NCBI RefSeq assembly: GCF_029379315.1 | Contig: NZ_JAQYWQ010000002.1 | Span: 1 to 64,000 of the forward strand | Source of the DNA: Nostoc sp. S13 | Lineage (GTDB): Bacteria; Cyanobacteriota; Cyanobacteriia; Cyanobacteriales; Nostocaceae | Direction of reading: 5' to 3' | Length of the DNA stretch: 64,000 nt | Shown: positions 17,921 to 26,097 of the stretch, one piece after another | How positions within the stretch are numbered: position 1 is the stretch's first letter | How the letters are laid out: each line of letters begins with the position of its first letter | The notes under the pieces: model-generated | What the model was told of the DNA's origin: nothing | Database searches by the model: none | Seen by the model: only the letters and a program-made list of their open reading frames with translations | Position numbers and translations under genes: made by a program

Positions 17921-19120
17921 ATGACCTCAGTTGATTCTAGCAAGCACAAAAAAGCTAAAGCCCTCAAACCTACCAGCCGCCGCCCTGCTAAAGAACTCTG
18001 TAGCGAGTGCGGACTATGCGATACATACTATATTCATTATGTCAAGGAAGCCTGCGCTTTTATTAATCAGCAGATCGGCGAACTTGAAGCAGAAACGCAC
18101 ACGCGATCGCGCCATCTCGACAACCCTGATGAACTCTACTTTGGTGTTCACCAAGACATGATAGCGGCGCGAAAACAGCAACCAATCGCAGGCGCACAAT
18201 GGACGGGTATTGTTAGCAGCATTGCCATTGAAATGCTCAATCGCGGCTTAGTTGAAGGTGTGGTCTGCGTACAAAACACCAAAGAAGACCGGTTTCAACC
18301 CATGCCCATTATCGCCCGGACTCCAGAAGAAATACTAGCAGCGCGGGTAAATAAACCAACACTTTCGCCCAATCTTTCCGTATTGGAACAGGTGGAAAAA
18401 TCGGGGATGAAGCGACTGTTGGTAATTGGTGTTGGTTGCCAAATCCAGGCATTACGAGCCGTAGAAAAACAACTTGGCTTAGAAAAACTCTATGTTTTGG
18501 GTACGCCCTGCGTAGATAATGTTAACCGCGCCGGACTGCAAAAATTCTTAGAAACCACCAGCCGATCGCCTGATACAGTTGTGCATTATGAGTTCATGCA
18601 AGACTTCCGGGTTCACTTCAAACATGAAGATGGCTTATCAGAAACTGTGCCTTTCTTTGGCTTGAAGACCAACCAACTTAAAGATGTCTTTGCCCCATCC
18701 TGTATGAGTTGCTTTGATTACGTCAACTCCCTAGCAGATTTAGTCGTTGGCTACATGGGCGCACCCTTTGGCTGGCAATGGATTGTAGTCAGAAATGACA
18801 CTGGTAAGGAAATGCTAGATTTGGTAAAAGACCAGTTAGACACTCAACCAGTGATGTCTAAAGGGAATCGTAAGGAAGCTGTACAGCAAAGTATTCCCGC
18901 TTACGATAAAGGCGTTACCCTCCCGATGTGGGCAGCAAAACTCATGGGTGTGGTCATCGAAAAAATCGGCCCCAAAGGTCTAGAATATGCGCGGTTTTCC
19001 ATTGATTCTCACTTTACTCGGAACTATTTATATGTGAAGCGGAATCATCCAGAGAAATTAGAAGCGCACGTTCCAGAGTTTGCCAAGCGTATTGTTGAGC
19101 AATATAAGTTACCAGAATAG
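17921..19120 (+). CDS. bciB: Ferredoxin-dependent 8-vinyl (divinyl) chlorophyllide reductase, BciB type
   Basis: 399 residues, F420 hydrogenase/dehydrogenase beta-subunit family. In cyanobacteria this family (Synechocystis slr1923) reduces the 8-vinyl group of divinyl chlorophyllide, using ferredoxin electrons through FAD and two [4Fe-4S] clusters. The N-terminal cluster motif CSECGLCDTYYIHYVKEAC is present, and further conserved cysteines are in GVGCQIQAL, LGTPCVDNV and APSCMSCFDYVNS. The sequence is close to slr1923 throughout, including QWTGIVSSIA and LADLVVGYMGAPFGWQW. It stands alone and is followed by a strong terminator. A related branch, hydroxymethyl chlorophyll a reductase, is the plant alternative. 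Chlorophyll biosynthesis at the thylakoid is the expected role. Confidence 0.92.
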   Translation: MTSVDSSKHKKAKALKPTSRRPAKELCSECGLCDTYYIHYVKEACAFINQQIGELEAETHTRSRHLDNPDELYFGVHQDMIAARKQQPIAGAQWTGIVSSIAIEMLNRGLVEGVVCVQNTKEDRFQPMPIIARTPEEILAARVNKPTLSPNLSVLEQVEKSGMKRLLVIGVGCQIQALRAVEKQLGLEKLYVLGTPCVDNVNRAGLQKFLETTSRSPDTVVHYEFMQDFRVHFKHEDGLSETVPFFGLKTNQLKDVFAPSCMSCFDYVNSLADLVVGYMGAPFGWQWIVVRNDTGKEMLDLVKDQLDTQPVMSKGNRKEAVQQSIPAYDKGVTLPMWAAKLMGVVIEKIGPKGLEYARFSIDSHFTRNYLYVKRNHPEKLEAHVPEFAKRIVEQYKLPE

Positions 19121-19147
19121 GTTTCGCGTTTGTGTGAAATATATCTG

Positions 19148-19170
19148 AGCCTGCTTTTGCAGGCTTTTTT
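19148..19170 (+). terminator. Rho-independent terminator of bciB
   Basis: Perfect 7-bp stem AGCCTGC / GCAGGCT with a TTTT loop and a T run, 28 bp after the stop codon. Confidence 0.9.
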
Positions 19171-19254
19171 GTCTAGTGGCAAACTTATATACTAAATAGT
19201 AAAAGCTTATTTGTAATTTTTGGCTGAGGCACACGACTTAATATTTAGTAATTA

Positions 19255-19665
19255 TTAAGACTGCTGAGAAGCTAATCGCTTACGGGCTAGAGTAACTGCT
19301 TTGACATTTTCGGTAATTATAGCTACTTGACCACATAATCCAACTAGATTACCTATTCTTTCCGTTTTTCTAGGATCTTTTTCATCGTATGAAGCTATAC
19401 CTATTATAAAAGCAGTGACAAATACATATCCAAGAATTTTCAGATTATTTACTCCTCTGTTGAGATAAATCATGGTAGCAAGGGGAATAAAAAATGTTAA
19501 CACACCAGCAACGACAGGGCTTTTTTGTGCTAGTTCTTCAGTTCTGCTTATATCTCTTTTAGTGGGGACGAAAGGATTCCAAGGAGAATTTGGGGTTTGA
19601 TTTTGATTAAAGTCAGTTGTCATTTTTTTGTTAATACTTTTAACAGCCAAGTAGTTAGCTTGCAT
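19255..19665 (-). CDS. Small membrane protein of unknown function
   Basis: 136 residues from the first ATG; a shorter start at 19623 (MTTDFNQNQTPNSPWNPF) is also plausible and neither has a convincing ribosome site. Two hydrophobic helices are visible, SPVVAGVLTFFIPLATMIYL and LKILGYVFVTAFIIGIAS, followed by a polar segment and a third weak one (IGNLVGLCGQVAII). No family recognised. The next gene is about 290 bp away. Confidence 0.6.
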   Translation of the reverse strand: MQANYLAVKSINKKMTTDFNQNQTPNSPWNPFVPTKRDISRTEELAQKSPVVAGVLTFFIPLATMIYLNRGVNNLKILGYVFVTAFIIGIASYDEKDPRKTERIGNLVGLCGQVAIITENVKAVTLARKRLASQQS

Positions 19666-19955
19666 ACCTCAATAGTTCAACAAAAACATCATTCTTGGCT
19701 TCAGAGTCAACACGGTTTTTATTTACAAGTTTTTGTAAGATAGAAAGTAAAATTACTGAGGAGGATTTCAATTATTTACATCATGTTTCAAAGTAGCAAA
19801 TAATTGCAAAATTCTCACTCATACCGTATGGGGTGCAATGACTGTAGGAATCATAATTAAAAAGTTCTGCGATCGCCTTGGACTTCGGCAACCGCAGTTA
19901 TGCTGAGAAAAATCAATCTATATATATTTCACCTCGACAGGGCTACACCCAATCC

Positions 19956-20909
19956 CTAACCAATCTCTAACAATATCTTCAAAACACCGCGACTCTGAGC
20001 GTGTTCAAAAGCTGCAAGCCCTTCAATCAGGGGGTAGGTAGCATGAATCAGGGGTTGCACGTCAACTTGTCCTGTAGCTAGTAGCTGGAGGGCTGGAGCA
20101 AAGGGACCACAACGGGAGCCGATGAGGGTGATTTCATCCACTACTAAAGAAGAAGCATCCAGGCTGAGGTTGCCAGCATAAGTACTTTTAAGCACTAATG
20201 TGCCACGAGGACGTAGGGCACGACGGGCGATCGCAAATCCTTCTGGGTTGCCAGTACATTCTACTGAGATATCGAAATATCCATCTGTAACAGCGTCGGC
20301 TAGACTCGTTTTTATTCCGCGTGCCTCTAAGTTAGCTAGTTTGTCTTGATGACGTCCCACAGCTAAGAGTTCACAGCCAGTTAGGGCTAGTGTCTGGGCT
20401 ACCAACTGCCCTAGTTTACCATCTCCAACTACTAGCACCCGGTCATTTGGATGCAATGGTACTTGCTGCTGAATTTCCAAAGCTGCTGCTAAAGGTTCAG
20501 TAAAAGTTGCTACTTCTGTTGGCACATTATCAGGTACTATATGCAGGTTTTCCACCGGCAAACAGAGATATTCACCAAAGGCTCCATGACGGTTGACAAT
20601 ACCCAGAACTGTGCGATTTTCGCAGTGAGTTGGTTGTCCGCTGCGACAAAACCGACAATGCCCACACACAGCGTTGATTTCTCCAACTACACGTTGGTTA
20701 ACTAAGTGTTCTGGCCCTTGTTCGACGATGCCGACAAATTCATGACCTAAAATACCACGGTAAGGATAGTAGCCTCTGAGTAGTTCCAGATCAGTGTTAC
20801 AGATACCTGCACGCAAGACACGTACCAAGGCTTCTCCCGGTGGTGGTTCAGGAATGGCAATATCTGTGCGTAATTGCAACTGGTTGTTTTCGAGCCAAAG
20901 TCCTTTCAT
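19956..20909 (-). CDS. Zinc-dependent medium-chain dehydrogenase (MDR family)
   Basis: 317 residues, alcohol-dehydrogenase-like fold. Residue motifs: CNTDLELLRGYYPYRGILGH with catalytic Cys and GHE zinc ligands, the structural zinc loop CGHCRFCRSGQPTHC, and the Rossmann motif VLVVGDGKLGQLVAQ. It is shorter than the usual 340-350 residues mainly because the C-terminal half is compact. The substrate is not predictable; the sequence resembles sorbitol/threonine-type dehydrogenases. A second, different MDR gene lies 1.2 kb downstream on the same strand (22158-23207), but the intervening gene and repeats argue against a single operon. Confidence 0.88.
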   Translation of the reverse strand: MKGLWLENNQLQLRTDIAIPEPPPGEALVRVLRAGICNTDLELLRGYYPYRGILGHEFVGIVEQGPEHLVNQRVVGEINAVCGHCRFCRSGQPTHCENRTVLGIVNRHGAFGEYLCLPVENLHIVPDNVPTEVATFTEPLAAALEIQQQVPLHPNDRVLVVGDGKLGQLVAQTLALTGCELLAVGRHQDKLANLEARGIKTSLADAVTDGYFDISVECTGNPEGFAIARRALRPRGTLVLKSTYAGNLSLDASSLVVDEITLIGSRCGPFAPALQLLATGQVDVQPLIHATYPLIEGLAAFEHAQSRGVLKILLEIG

Positions 20910-21065
20910 TTTTCTTCACATCTTTTGCTTAATATTTTGTCATACTATTTTCAAAAATCTTTGCAACATAATCAATCGGCTGTAGGGGCGTACATCTGTT
21001 GTATATGAGTGTCAACCTAACATTAGGCGATCGCTTTTTGATCTAGCGGTTTAGCACTACCTAGC

Positions 21066-21611
21066 CTACCAAGGAGTTGCAGCAGGTTGGTCATTAATGT
21101 TAATCCAATAGCGGGTACAACGTGCTAAACCGTTTATATCGCCATAGGCTTCTGCCCAGAAACCCCATCCAATACCATCATGGAATTCTGCCATCCGATA
21201 TCCAGAGGTACCACGAAGGATTTGTCCTACCTGATCGCATATATTGTCTGCAACTGCTTGAGACGTTAATTGCTTCCCTTGGATATTGGGAATTACCAAG
21301 ACTGTACCACCAGACCAAGCGAAAAATCCACTGTAACCGAGCGGCAGACCTACTGGTGCGGGAGCGTTTGTCTTTTTAAAGCAGAGCAGTGAGCGATATT
21401 CGTTAACACTAGTGTCGCCTTCATAAGGATTAGTACCACCAGGTTGACCATTATCCGAACCGAACAAAACATAGGTTTTGGAGTTAATCACTAAAGGTTT
21501 TCCTAACACTTTCCAGGTCAGTGCCTTCGGGTTGGCTTGAGCGGCGGAAATTAAGACAGTTATTATTAGTCCAATTGTTGCGATACTCGTTGCGAAGATT
21601 TTGTTGAACAT
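21066..21611 (-). CDS. Secreted protein of unknown function
   Basis: 181 residues with a clear signal peptide (IATIGLIITVLISAAQA, cleavage near residue 26). The mature protein is rich in Trp, Gly and Tyr and has two Cys (LLCFKK, NICDQVG) that could form a disulfide, plus a third in GLARCTRYW. The end GWGFWAEAYGDINGLARCTR looks well ordered. I recognise no family. The MITE copy at 21621-21747 sits about 10 bp upstream of the ATG, so it may supply or disrupt the promoter. Confidence 0.7.
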   Translation of the reverse strand: MFNKIFATSIATIGLIITVLISAAQANPKALTWKVLGKPLVINSKTYVLFGSDNGQPGGTNPYEGDTSVNEYRSLLCFKKTNAPAPVGLPLGYSGFFAWSGGTVLVIPNIQGKQLTSQAVADNICDQVGQILRGTSGYRMAEFHDGIGWGFWAEAYGDINGLARCTRYWININDQPAATPW

Positions 21612-21620
21612 GGTCTTTTT

Positions 21621-21747
21621 TTAGGGACTTCCAAATACAAAAATATCCCAAAACTGACGCAAAATTCTCTCTATTTCTCTTCTCTCTGTGTTCTCTGTGT
21701 CTCTGTGGTTCGTTTCTTTGAATAATTTATTTCTTGGAAGTCCCTTA
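21621..21747. mobile_element. MITE-like element, copy 2 (inverted relative to copy 1)
   Basis: 127 bp with terminal inverted repeats GGGACTTCCAA and TTGGAAGTCCC, flanked by the direct repeat TTA (21621-21623, 21745-21747). Its ends match copy 1 (55-180) in inverted orientation over about 25 bp each, while the interior is different and holds the common CTCTGTGTCTCTGTGGTTCG repeat. Confidence 0.6.
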
Positions 21748-21930
21748 CCTTAAACAATGCCAGATTTAAAATTACAATAAACTAAGTAATTTCTCAGACA
21801 TTTTATTTTTATATTATAAAAATTAATACTTAACGTGAGTTTGAGGGACTAAAAAACAGGAGGAGTAAAAGCAGGTAAGTGTTTAGGGTACATATCAAGT
21901 TAGGGTTTTATAGGCAATTAAGACTGCCAT

Positions 21931-22108
21931 TGTTATTTCGGCGTTCGCATTTGCTATTTCGGCGTTCGCATTTGCTATTTCGGCGTTCGCATTTGCTATT
22001 TCGGCGACTTCATTTGTTATATCAGCGACCTCATTTGTTATATCAGCGACCTCATTTGTTATATCGGCGATGTCTACGGCTGGCTACGCCTACGCATTTG
22101 TTATATCG
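21931..22108. repeat. 21-bp tandem repeat interrupted by a dispersed palindromic repeat
   Basis: Six and a half copies of a 21-bp unit (consensus TGYTATWTCRGCGNNYTCATT) from 21931. The seventh copy is interrupted near 22068 by a Nostoc-type small repeat (GATGTCTACGGCTGGCTACG), after which TTTGTTATATCG resumes. As 21 is a multiple of 3, a 77-codon frame on the plus strand (21879-22112) is open through it, but its repetitive Arg/Leu-rich product is unlikely to be real. Confidence 0.8.
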
Positions 22109-22157
22109 CTAAAGTTTCTGGCAATGTTTCCTTCCTCCTACCTTTGTTTGTAAAAAA

Positions 22158-23207
22158 CTAAGGAATCATTGCCACCTTAATAACCTGACGCGCCTTCATC
22201 TCACAAAACACCTGTTCTAAATCTTTTAACGATCGCTGTTCACTAATAAGTAACTCAAAGGGAATTTTGCGACTAGCAATCAGTGCAAGGGCCTCCCGTA
22301 CATACTTTGGTGTATTATGAAATACGCCTTTAATAGTCAGTTCGCTGTAGTGTAACTGTTCTGTATTAACAGTAATGCTGGTATCCCGTGGACATCCACC
22401 GAATAAGTTGACTGTTGCACCAGGACGGGCGCAAGCGATCGCAGTTTCCCAAACACTTGGGACACCAGTGGCTTCAATCACTACATCTGCGCCCCATCCT
22501 TGAGTGAGTTCTTTCACCACACTGGGAATATCTGGGATTTGATGATAATTAAAGGTCTGGATTGCACCTAATTTTTGACCAATTTCTAGCCTGTGGTTAT
22601 TACCTCCCCACAGCAAAACCTCAGCTTTCTCACTCAAAGCCGCCACAAACATCAGCCCGATCGCCCCATCTCCTAAGAGGACTACTCGATCTTTGGCTTT
22701 GACATCAGAACGGGCTACACCATGTAACACACAAGCTAAGGGTTCCGTCATGGCTGCCAATTCCCACGGCAACTCATCGGGAATCTGCAATAAATTATGC
22801 TGTACTATCGGTGCGGGAATTTTTAGGTATTCTGCAAAAGTACCATTATTCCAGGTTAAATTTGGACATAATGAATACTCTTGGCGTTGACAGAAAAAGC
22901 ACCGGCAGCAGGGGGCGGAATTATTCGCGACAATGCGATCGCCTACTTGCCAATCAGTCACACCTGCACCCAAGGCAACTATTCGCCCAGCAGCTTCGTG
23001 ACCAAATAGCGACGGCGGTTTCAGCATCTTGGCATGACCACCACGCCCCCAGACTTTCAAATCTGTACCACAAGTTGTTGCTACCCCCACCTGGATCACA
23101 ACTTCGCCAGCCGCCGGAGTGGGGTCAGCAACTTCCTCTAAGCGTAAATCTTCTTGACCATAAAGTAAGGCTGCTAACAAAATTTGAAACCTATGAATTA
23201 GCTCCAT
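22158..23207 (-). CDS. Zinc-dependent alcohol/sorbitol dehydrogenase-like protein
   Basis: 349 residues as read from ATG. Family members usually begin about 10 residues further on (LAALLYGQEDLRLEE), so a TTG start at that point is an alternative. Catalytic zinc ligands are in CGTDLKVW and FGHEAAGR. The structural zinc loop is CCRCFFCQRQEYSLC, with an extra Cys, and the Rossmann motif is VVLLGDGAIGLMFV. The sequence AGATVNLFGGCPRDTSIT and the general pattern match cyanobacterial MDR proteins annotated as zinc-binding dehydrogenases of unknown substrate. It has only limited similarity to the MDR protein at 19956-20909, so the two are not recent duplicates. Confidence 0.88.
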   Translation of the reverse strand: MELIHRFQILLAALLYGQEDLRLEEVADPTPAAGEVVIQVGVATTCGTDLKVWGRGGHAKMLKPPSLFGHEAAGRIVALGAGVTDWQVGDRIVANNSAPCCRCFFCQRQEYSLCPNLTWNNGTFAEYLKIPAPIVQHNLLQIPDELPWELAAMTEPLACVLHGVARSDVKAKDRVVLLGDGAIGLMFVAALSEKAEVLLWGGNNHRLEIGQKLGAIQTFNYHQIPDIPSVVKELTQGWGADVVIEATGVPSVWETAIACARPGATVNLFGGCPRDTSITVNTEQLHYSELTIKGVFHNTPKYVREALALIASRKIPFELLISEQRSLKDLEQVFCEMKARQVIKVAMIP

Positions 23208-23277
23208 CCGATTTTATCAGTTGGAGCTAATTCATAAGTGTAAACTCGATTTCTATTAGGCTTTATATGTCAAAAAA

Positions 23278-23463
23278 CTAGGTATTCACCACTGGCTGGG
23301 ATACTACTCCGGTGTTCCGGGTTTCCAGATTAGGCAAACGAGTAGCTGTTAATAGCGGTACTTCTTGCCGGCACGACAGGCAAAACCAATATAGTTCACC
23401 ATGACGGGCATGACGCAGCAGGGAACCACCGCAACATGGGCAGGTGTTGGTTCTCGTACTCAT
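23278..23463 (-). CDS. Small zinc-ribbon protein
   Basis: 61 residues; ATG with AAGGAG 10 bp upstream. Two CxxC knuckles, CPCCGG (residues 8-13) and CLSCR (28-32), separated by HARHGELYWF, make a short zinc ribbon. The tail after residue 35 is polar and Thr/Val-rich. This type of tiny protein is common beside unrelated genes in filamentous cyanobacteria. Its role is unknown; a nucleic-acid or protein-binding adaptor is possible. It is the likely second gene after the glycosyltransferase, 61 bp downstream of that gene's stop on the same strand. Confidence 0.75.
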   Translation of the reverse strand: MSTRTNTCPCCGGSLLRHARHGELYWFCLSCRQEVPLLTATRLPNLETRNTGVVSQPVVNT

Positions 23464-23524
23464 ACCAATGTGCTCCTTAAAAAAAGTTATTGTTTAAGCT
23501 GGATAAAAAAGCAGTTGATTAAAA

Positions 23525-24589
23525 CTAGATTTTGGCAGCATGAATGCGTCCATTCGATTCTATGCGGTCTTTAATAATTTGTCTGTAAATAGCTTCATAT
23601 CCGTTAACCATTTGGCTAACGCTAAAGTTGTTTTCCACATATTTTCGACAGGTTTGACGATTTAGTTCTAAAGCTAGTGGAATCATTGCCGCCATTTCTG
23701 CATAACTTTTGCAGATAAAACCTGTTCTATTGTGGGCAATTACTTCCGGCACGGAACCGAAATTCATGGCAATCACTGGTGTACCAGTTGCCATTGATTC
23801 AATCATTACTAACCCAAAAGGTTCTTGCCAGTTAATAGGGAAAAGAGTTATGGCAGCATTGCCCAGAAGTTCAGCCTTTTCGGCGTGGCTAATTTCGCCT
23901 AAATATTCAATTTGCTGACCATCAATAAGGGGGGCAATCTCTTGTTCAAAAAACTTCAAGTCTGCTAGATCAATCTTTCCTGCTATCTTCAAGCGCCAAC
24001 CACTCTGTTTTGCAATAGCGATCGCATGTTGTGGCCCTTTCTCTGGCGACAAACGCCCTAAAAAGGCCAAATATGGAGGTTCTGACGGTTGGGCTACGAA
24101 TGGGTAATCTGCTAGCTCAATTCCGTTATAAACCGTGCCAATATAATTGAGATCGATTTGACGCTGAGAGTTACTAATGCTGACGTATGGTTGCTTTTGG
24201 TGGTAGCTAAATGCGTGACGGTTGTCGGTTGTAAAGTTACCGTGCAGTGTGTGGACTGTAGAAGTTGCTGTTATCAAACTCGCTAAAGCTAATGCCGAAA
24301 TCCCTACATGAGAATGGATAATATCGAATTGGGCAGCACTTTGGTAAACTTGGCTCAATTCCAGCATTTCGTACACTGCATACTCTTTGACATTTCGGTC
24401 TAAGCGCAATGCCTGCGAATAAACTGCTTCTAAGTGAGCTAAAGTTTGAGAATCGCCAGAGGCAAACAAAGTTACCTGATGACCGCGACGAACAAGTTCA
24501 TCAGTCAAGCGACTCACTACCAGTTCTATTCCTCCATAGTTAGGAGGTGGAACCCTTTCCCATAAGGGGGCGACTTGAGCGATTTTCAT
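23525..24589 (-). CDS. Glycosyltransferase family 4
   Basis: 354 residues, GT-B fold retaining glycosyltransferase. N-terminal acceptor domain begins MKIAQVAPLWERVPPPNYGG with the GGIE glycine loop, and the donor domain carries LAFLGRLSPEKGPQHAIAIA and the E-x7-E motif in EPFGLVMIESMATGTPVIA. Sequences with this opening in cyanobacteria are mannosyl/glucosyltransferase-like and soluble. The acceptor is unknown and no polysaccharide cluster surrounds it. An upstream gap of 459 bp separates it from xth. Confidence 0.9.
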   Translation of the reverse strand: MKIAQVAPLWERVPPPNYGGIELVVSRLTDELVRRGHQVTLFASGDSQTLAHLEAVYSQALRLDRNVKEYAVYEMLELSQVYQSAAQFDIIHSHVGISALALASLITATSTVHTLHGNFTTDNRHAFSYHQKQPYVSISNSQRQIDLNYIGTVYNGIELADYPFVAQPSEPPYLAFLGRLSPEKGPQHAIAIAKQSGWRLKIAGKIDLADLKFFEQEIAPLIDGQQIEYLGEISHAEKAELLGNAAITLFPINWQEPFGLVMIESMATGTPVIAMNFGSVPEVIAHNRTGFICKSYAEMAAMIPLALELNRQTCRKYVENNFSVSQMVNGYEAIYRQIIKDRIESNGRIHAAKI

Positions 24590-25048
24590 AAGTTGTTTTG
24601 GTTCAGTCGATGAAATTGTCCTGTATATAATGAGCTACATCATTATATTATGAGGAAAGAGCATTTCTACTTACTCTTTTGACATTTAAATTAACCTAAC
24701 AGGCTAACAAAAGCGCAATAACAGTTAACCGTACCGCAAATTTTCTCCCGACAAATCTAATGGACTATCAGCAAAACTCAACCTGTAGTTACACTTATAA
24801 GCCTATAGCTAATCTATTACTTGTTGCATCTGTCTTGGGGATCATAATGAAGTAGAATATTTTGTAGCAGAATTTACAAAATTGAATATTTTGTAGCTGA
24901 GAATACTAAAAAACTGAATGGGATCAAGTGATTAAAGCTTTGTTTAAACGTAATTGGCAAATGGAACAGAAATTATAAGTGTTAAGTAATTGTACAAAAA
25001 TTACATAACGTGTAATTAGTAATTTACAAAAATTCTGACAACTAACAG
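24590..25048. other. Intergenic region with a direct repeat
   Basis: Divergent promoter region between the glycosyltransferase and xth. GAATATTTTGTAGC is repeated at about 24852 and 24883, and TACAAAAATT recurs at about 24993 and 25023. These could be binding sites for a regulator, but no known motif matches. No gene seen. Confidence 0.5.
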
Positions 25049-25831
25049 ATGAAAATCGCTACTTGGAACGTCAACTCAATTCGCACTCGCCTCGAACAGG
25101 TTATCGATTGGTTAACCCTGAATCCTGTTGATGTTCTCTGCTTACAAGAAACGAAAGTTGTGGATACCGAGTTTCCGCGATCGCCTTTTGAGCAGTTAGG
25201 CTATAACCTTTATATGTCAGGACAAAAATCTTATAACGGTGTCGCCCTGATTAGTCGCCAGCCGCTCCAAGACGTAAGTAGCGGGTTTCGGGCGATTTTG
25301 CCCGATTTACACCACGAATGGGATGAGCAAAAGCGGGTGATTACAGGTGTAATTGATGGTGTTCGGATTGTGAACTTATATGTTCCCAATGGCGCAGCAG
25401 TCGGAACTGAAAAATACGAATACAAACTGCGCTGGTTGACAGCGTTACACGAGTATTTGCGGTTGCTCGTGCTGTCAGAACCGGCAATTTGTGTGTGCGG
25501 AGACTTCAACATCGCACTGGAAGACAAGGATATTCACGAGCAAGTCAGTACAGAAAATCACATTATGGCAACAGAAGCAGAGCGCCAAGCCTTACGGGCT
25601 ATTCTGACACTGGGATTTGCCGATGCTTTTCGCAAATTCACCACAGAAGGCGGAAATTTTAGCTGGTGGGATTATCGCGCCGCCGCCTTCCGTCGCAACT
25701 TAGGTTGGCGGATTGACCATCACTATCTCACACCCGTGATATATGAGCGTGCTAAAAGTTGCATCATCGATGTCGCACCCAGAAAATTAACCCAACCCAG
25801 CGACCATGTGCCGGTAATTGTGGAATTTTAA
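25049..25831 (+). CDS. xth: Exodeoxyribonuclease III (AP endonuclease)
   Basis: 260 residues, exonuclease-endonuclease-phosphatase fold. Motifs in order: MKIATWNVNSIRTRL (metal-binding Asn), CLQETKVVD with the catalytic Glu, NLYVPNGAAVG, CGDFNIALEDKDIH with Asp/Asn, GWRIDHHYLT, and the terminal PSDHVPVIVEF with the catalytic Asp-His pair. It processes abasic sites in base-excision repair. Length and motifs are typical. It is transcribed alone, convergent with the HopA1-type gene, with heptamer repeats starting immediately after its stop codon. Confidence 0.95.
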   Translation: MKIATWNVNSIRTRLEQVIDWLTLNPVDVLCLQETKVVDTEFPRSPFEQLGYNLYMSGQKSYNGVALISRQPLQDVSSGFRAILPDLHHEWDEQKRVITGVIDGVRIVNLYVPNGAAVGTEKYEYKLRWLTALHEYLRLLVLSEPAICVCGDFNIALEDKDIHEQVSTENHIMATEAERQALRAILTLGFADAFRKFTTEGGNFSWWDYRAAAFRRNLGWRIDHHYLTPVIYERAKSCIIDVAPRKLTQPSDHVPVIVEF

Positions 25832-26097
25832 ATTGGGCATGGGGCATGGGGCATTGGGCATTGGGCATTGGGACTTAGACAAAAAACACCCACAAAAGAG
25901 CCTCAAATGTATATATAGAAAGACTTCGATATCGTTTTGGTTACTTTATTCATATATCTGGGTTTGGGCTATTTTTGAGTATTTGGTGTATTTCCTTTAC
26001 TCTGCATGGGTTTAAGGCTTGTTTCTACCTCAAAAAGGTTTAAGTCCCGTTAGGTATTCTTTCCCCCCACTCCCCACTCCCCACTCCCCACTCCCCA
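25832..26097. repeat. Heptamer STRRs between convergent genes
   Basis: Two repeat tracts fill the ends of this gap: (GGGCATT)n directly after the xth stop codon (25832-25873) and (CCCCACT)n at 26064-26097 directly after the stop of the minus-strand HopA1-type gene. Nothing else recognisable lies between. Confidence 0.85.

Noticed and set aside
21879-22112. 77-codon plus-strand frame through the 21-bp tandem repeat
   Set aside because: The product is a low-complexity Arg/Leu/His repeat without a ribosome site; it exists because the repeat length is a multiple of 3.
25832-25873. Heptamer tracts as CRISPR or origin iterons
   Set aside because: Perfect 7-bp units without spacers; these are the STRRs typical of filamentous cyanobacteria.
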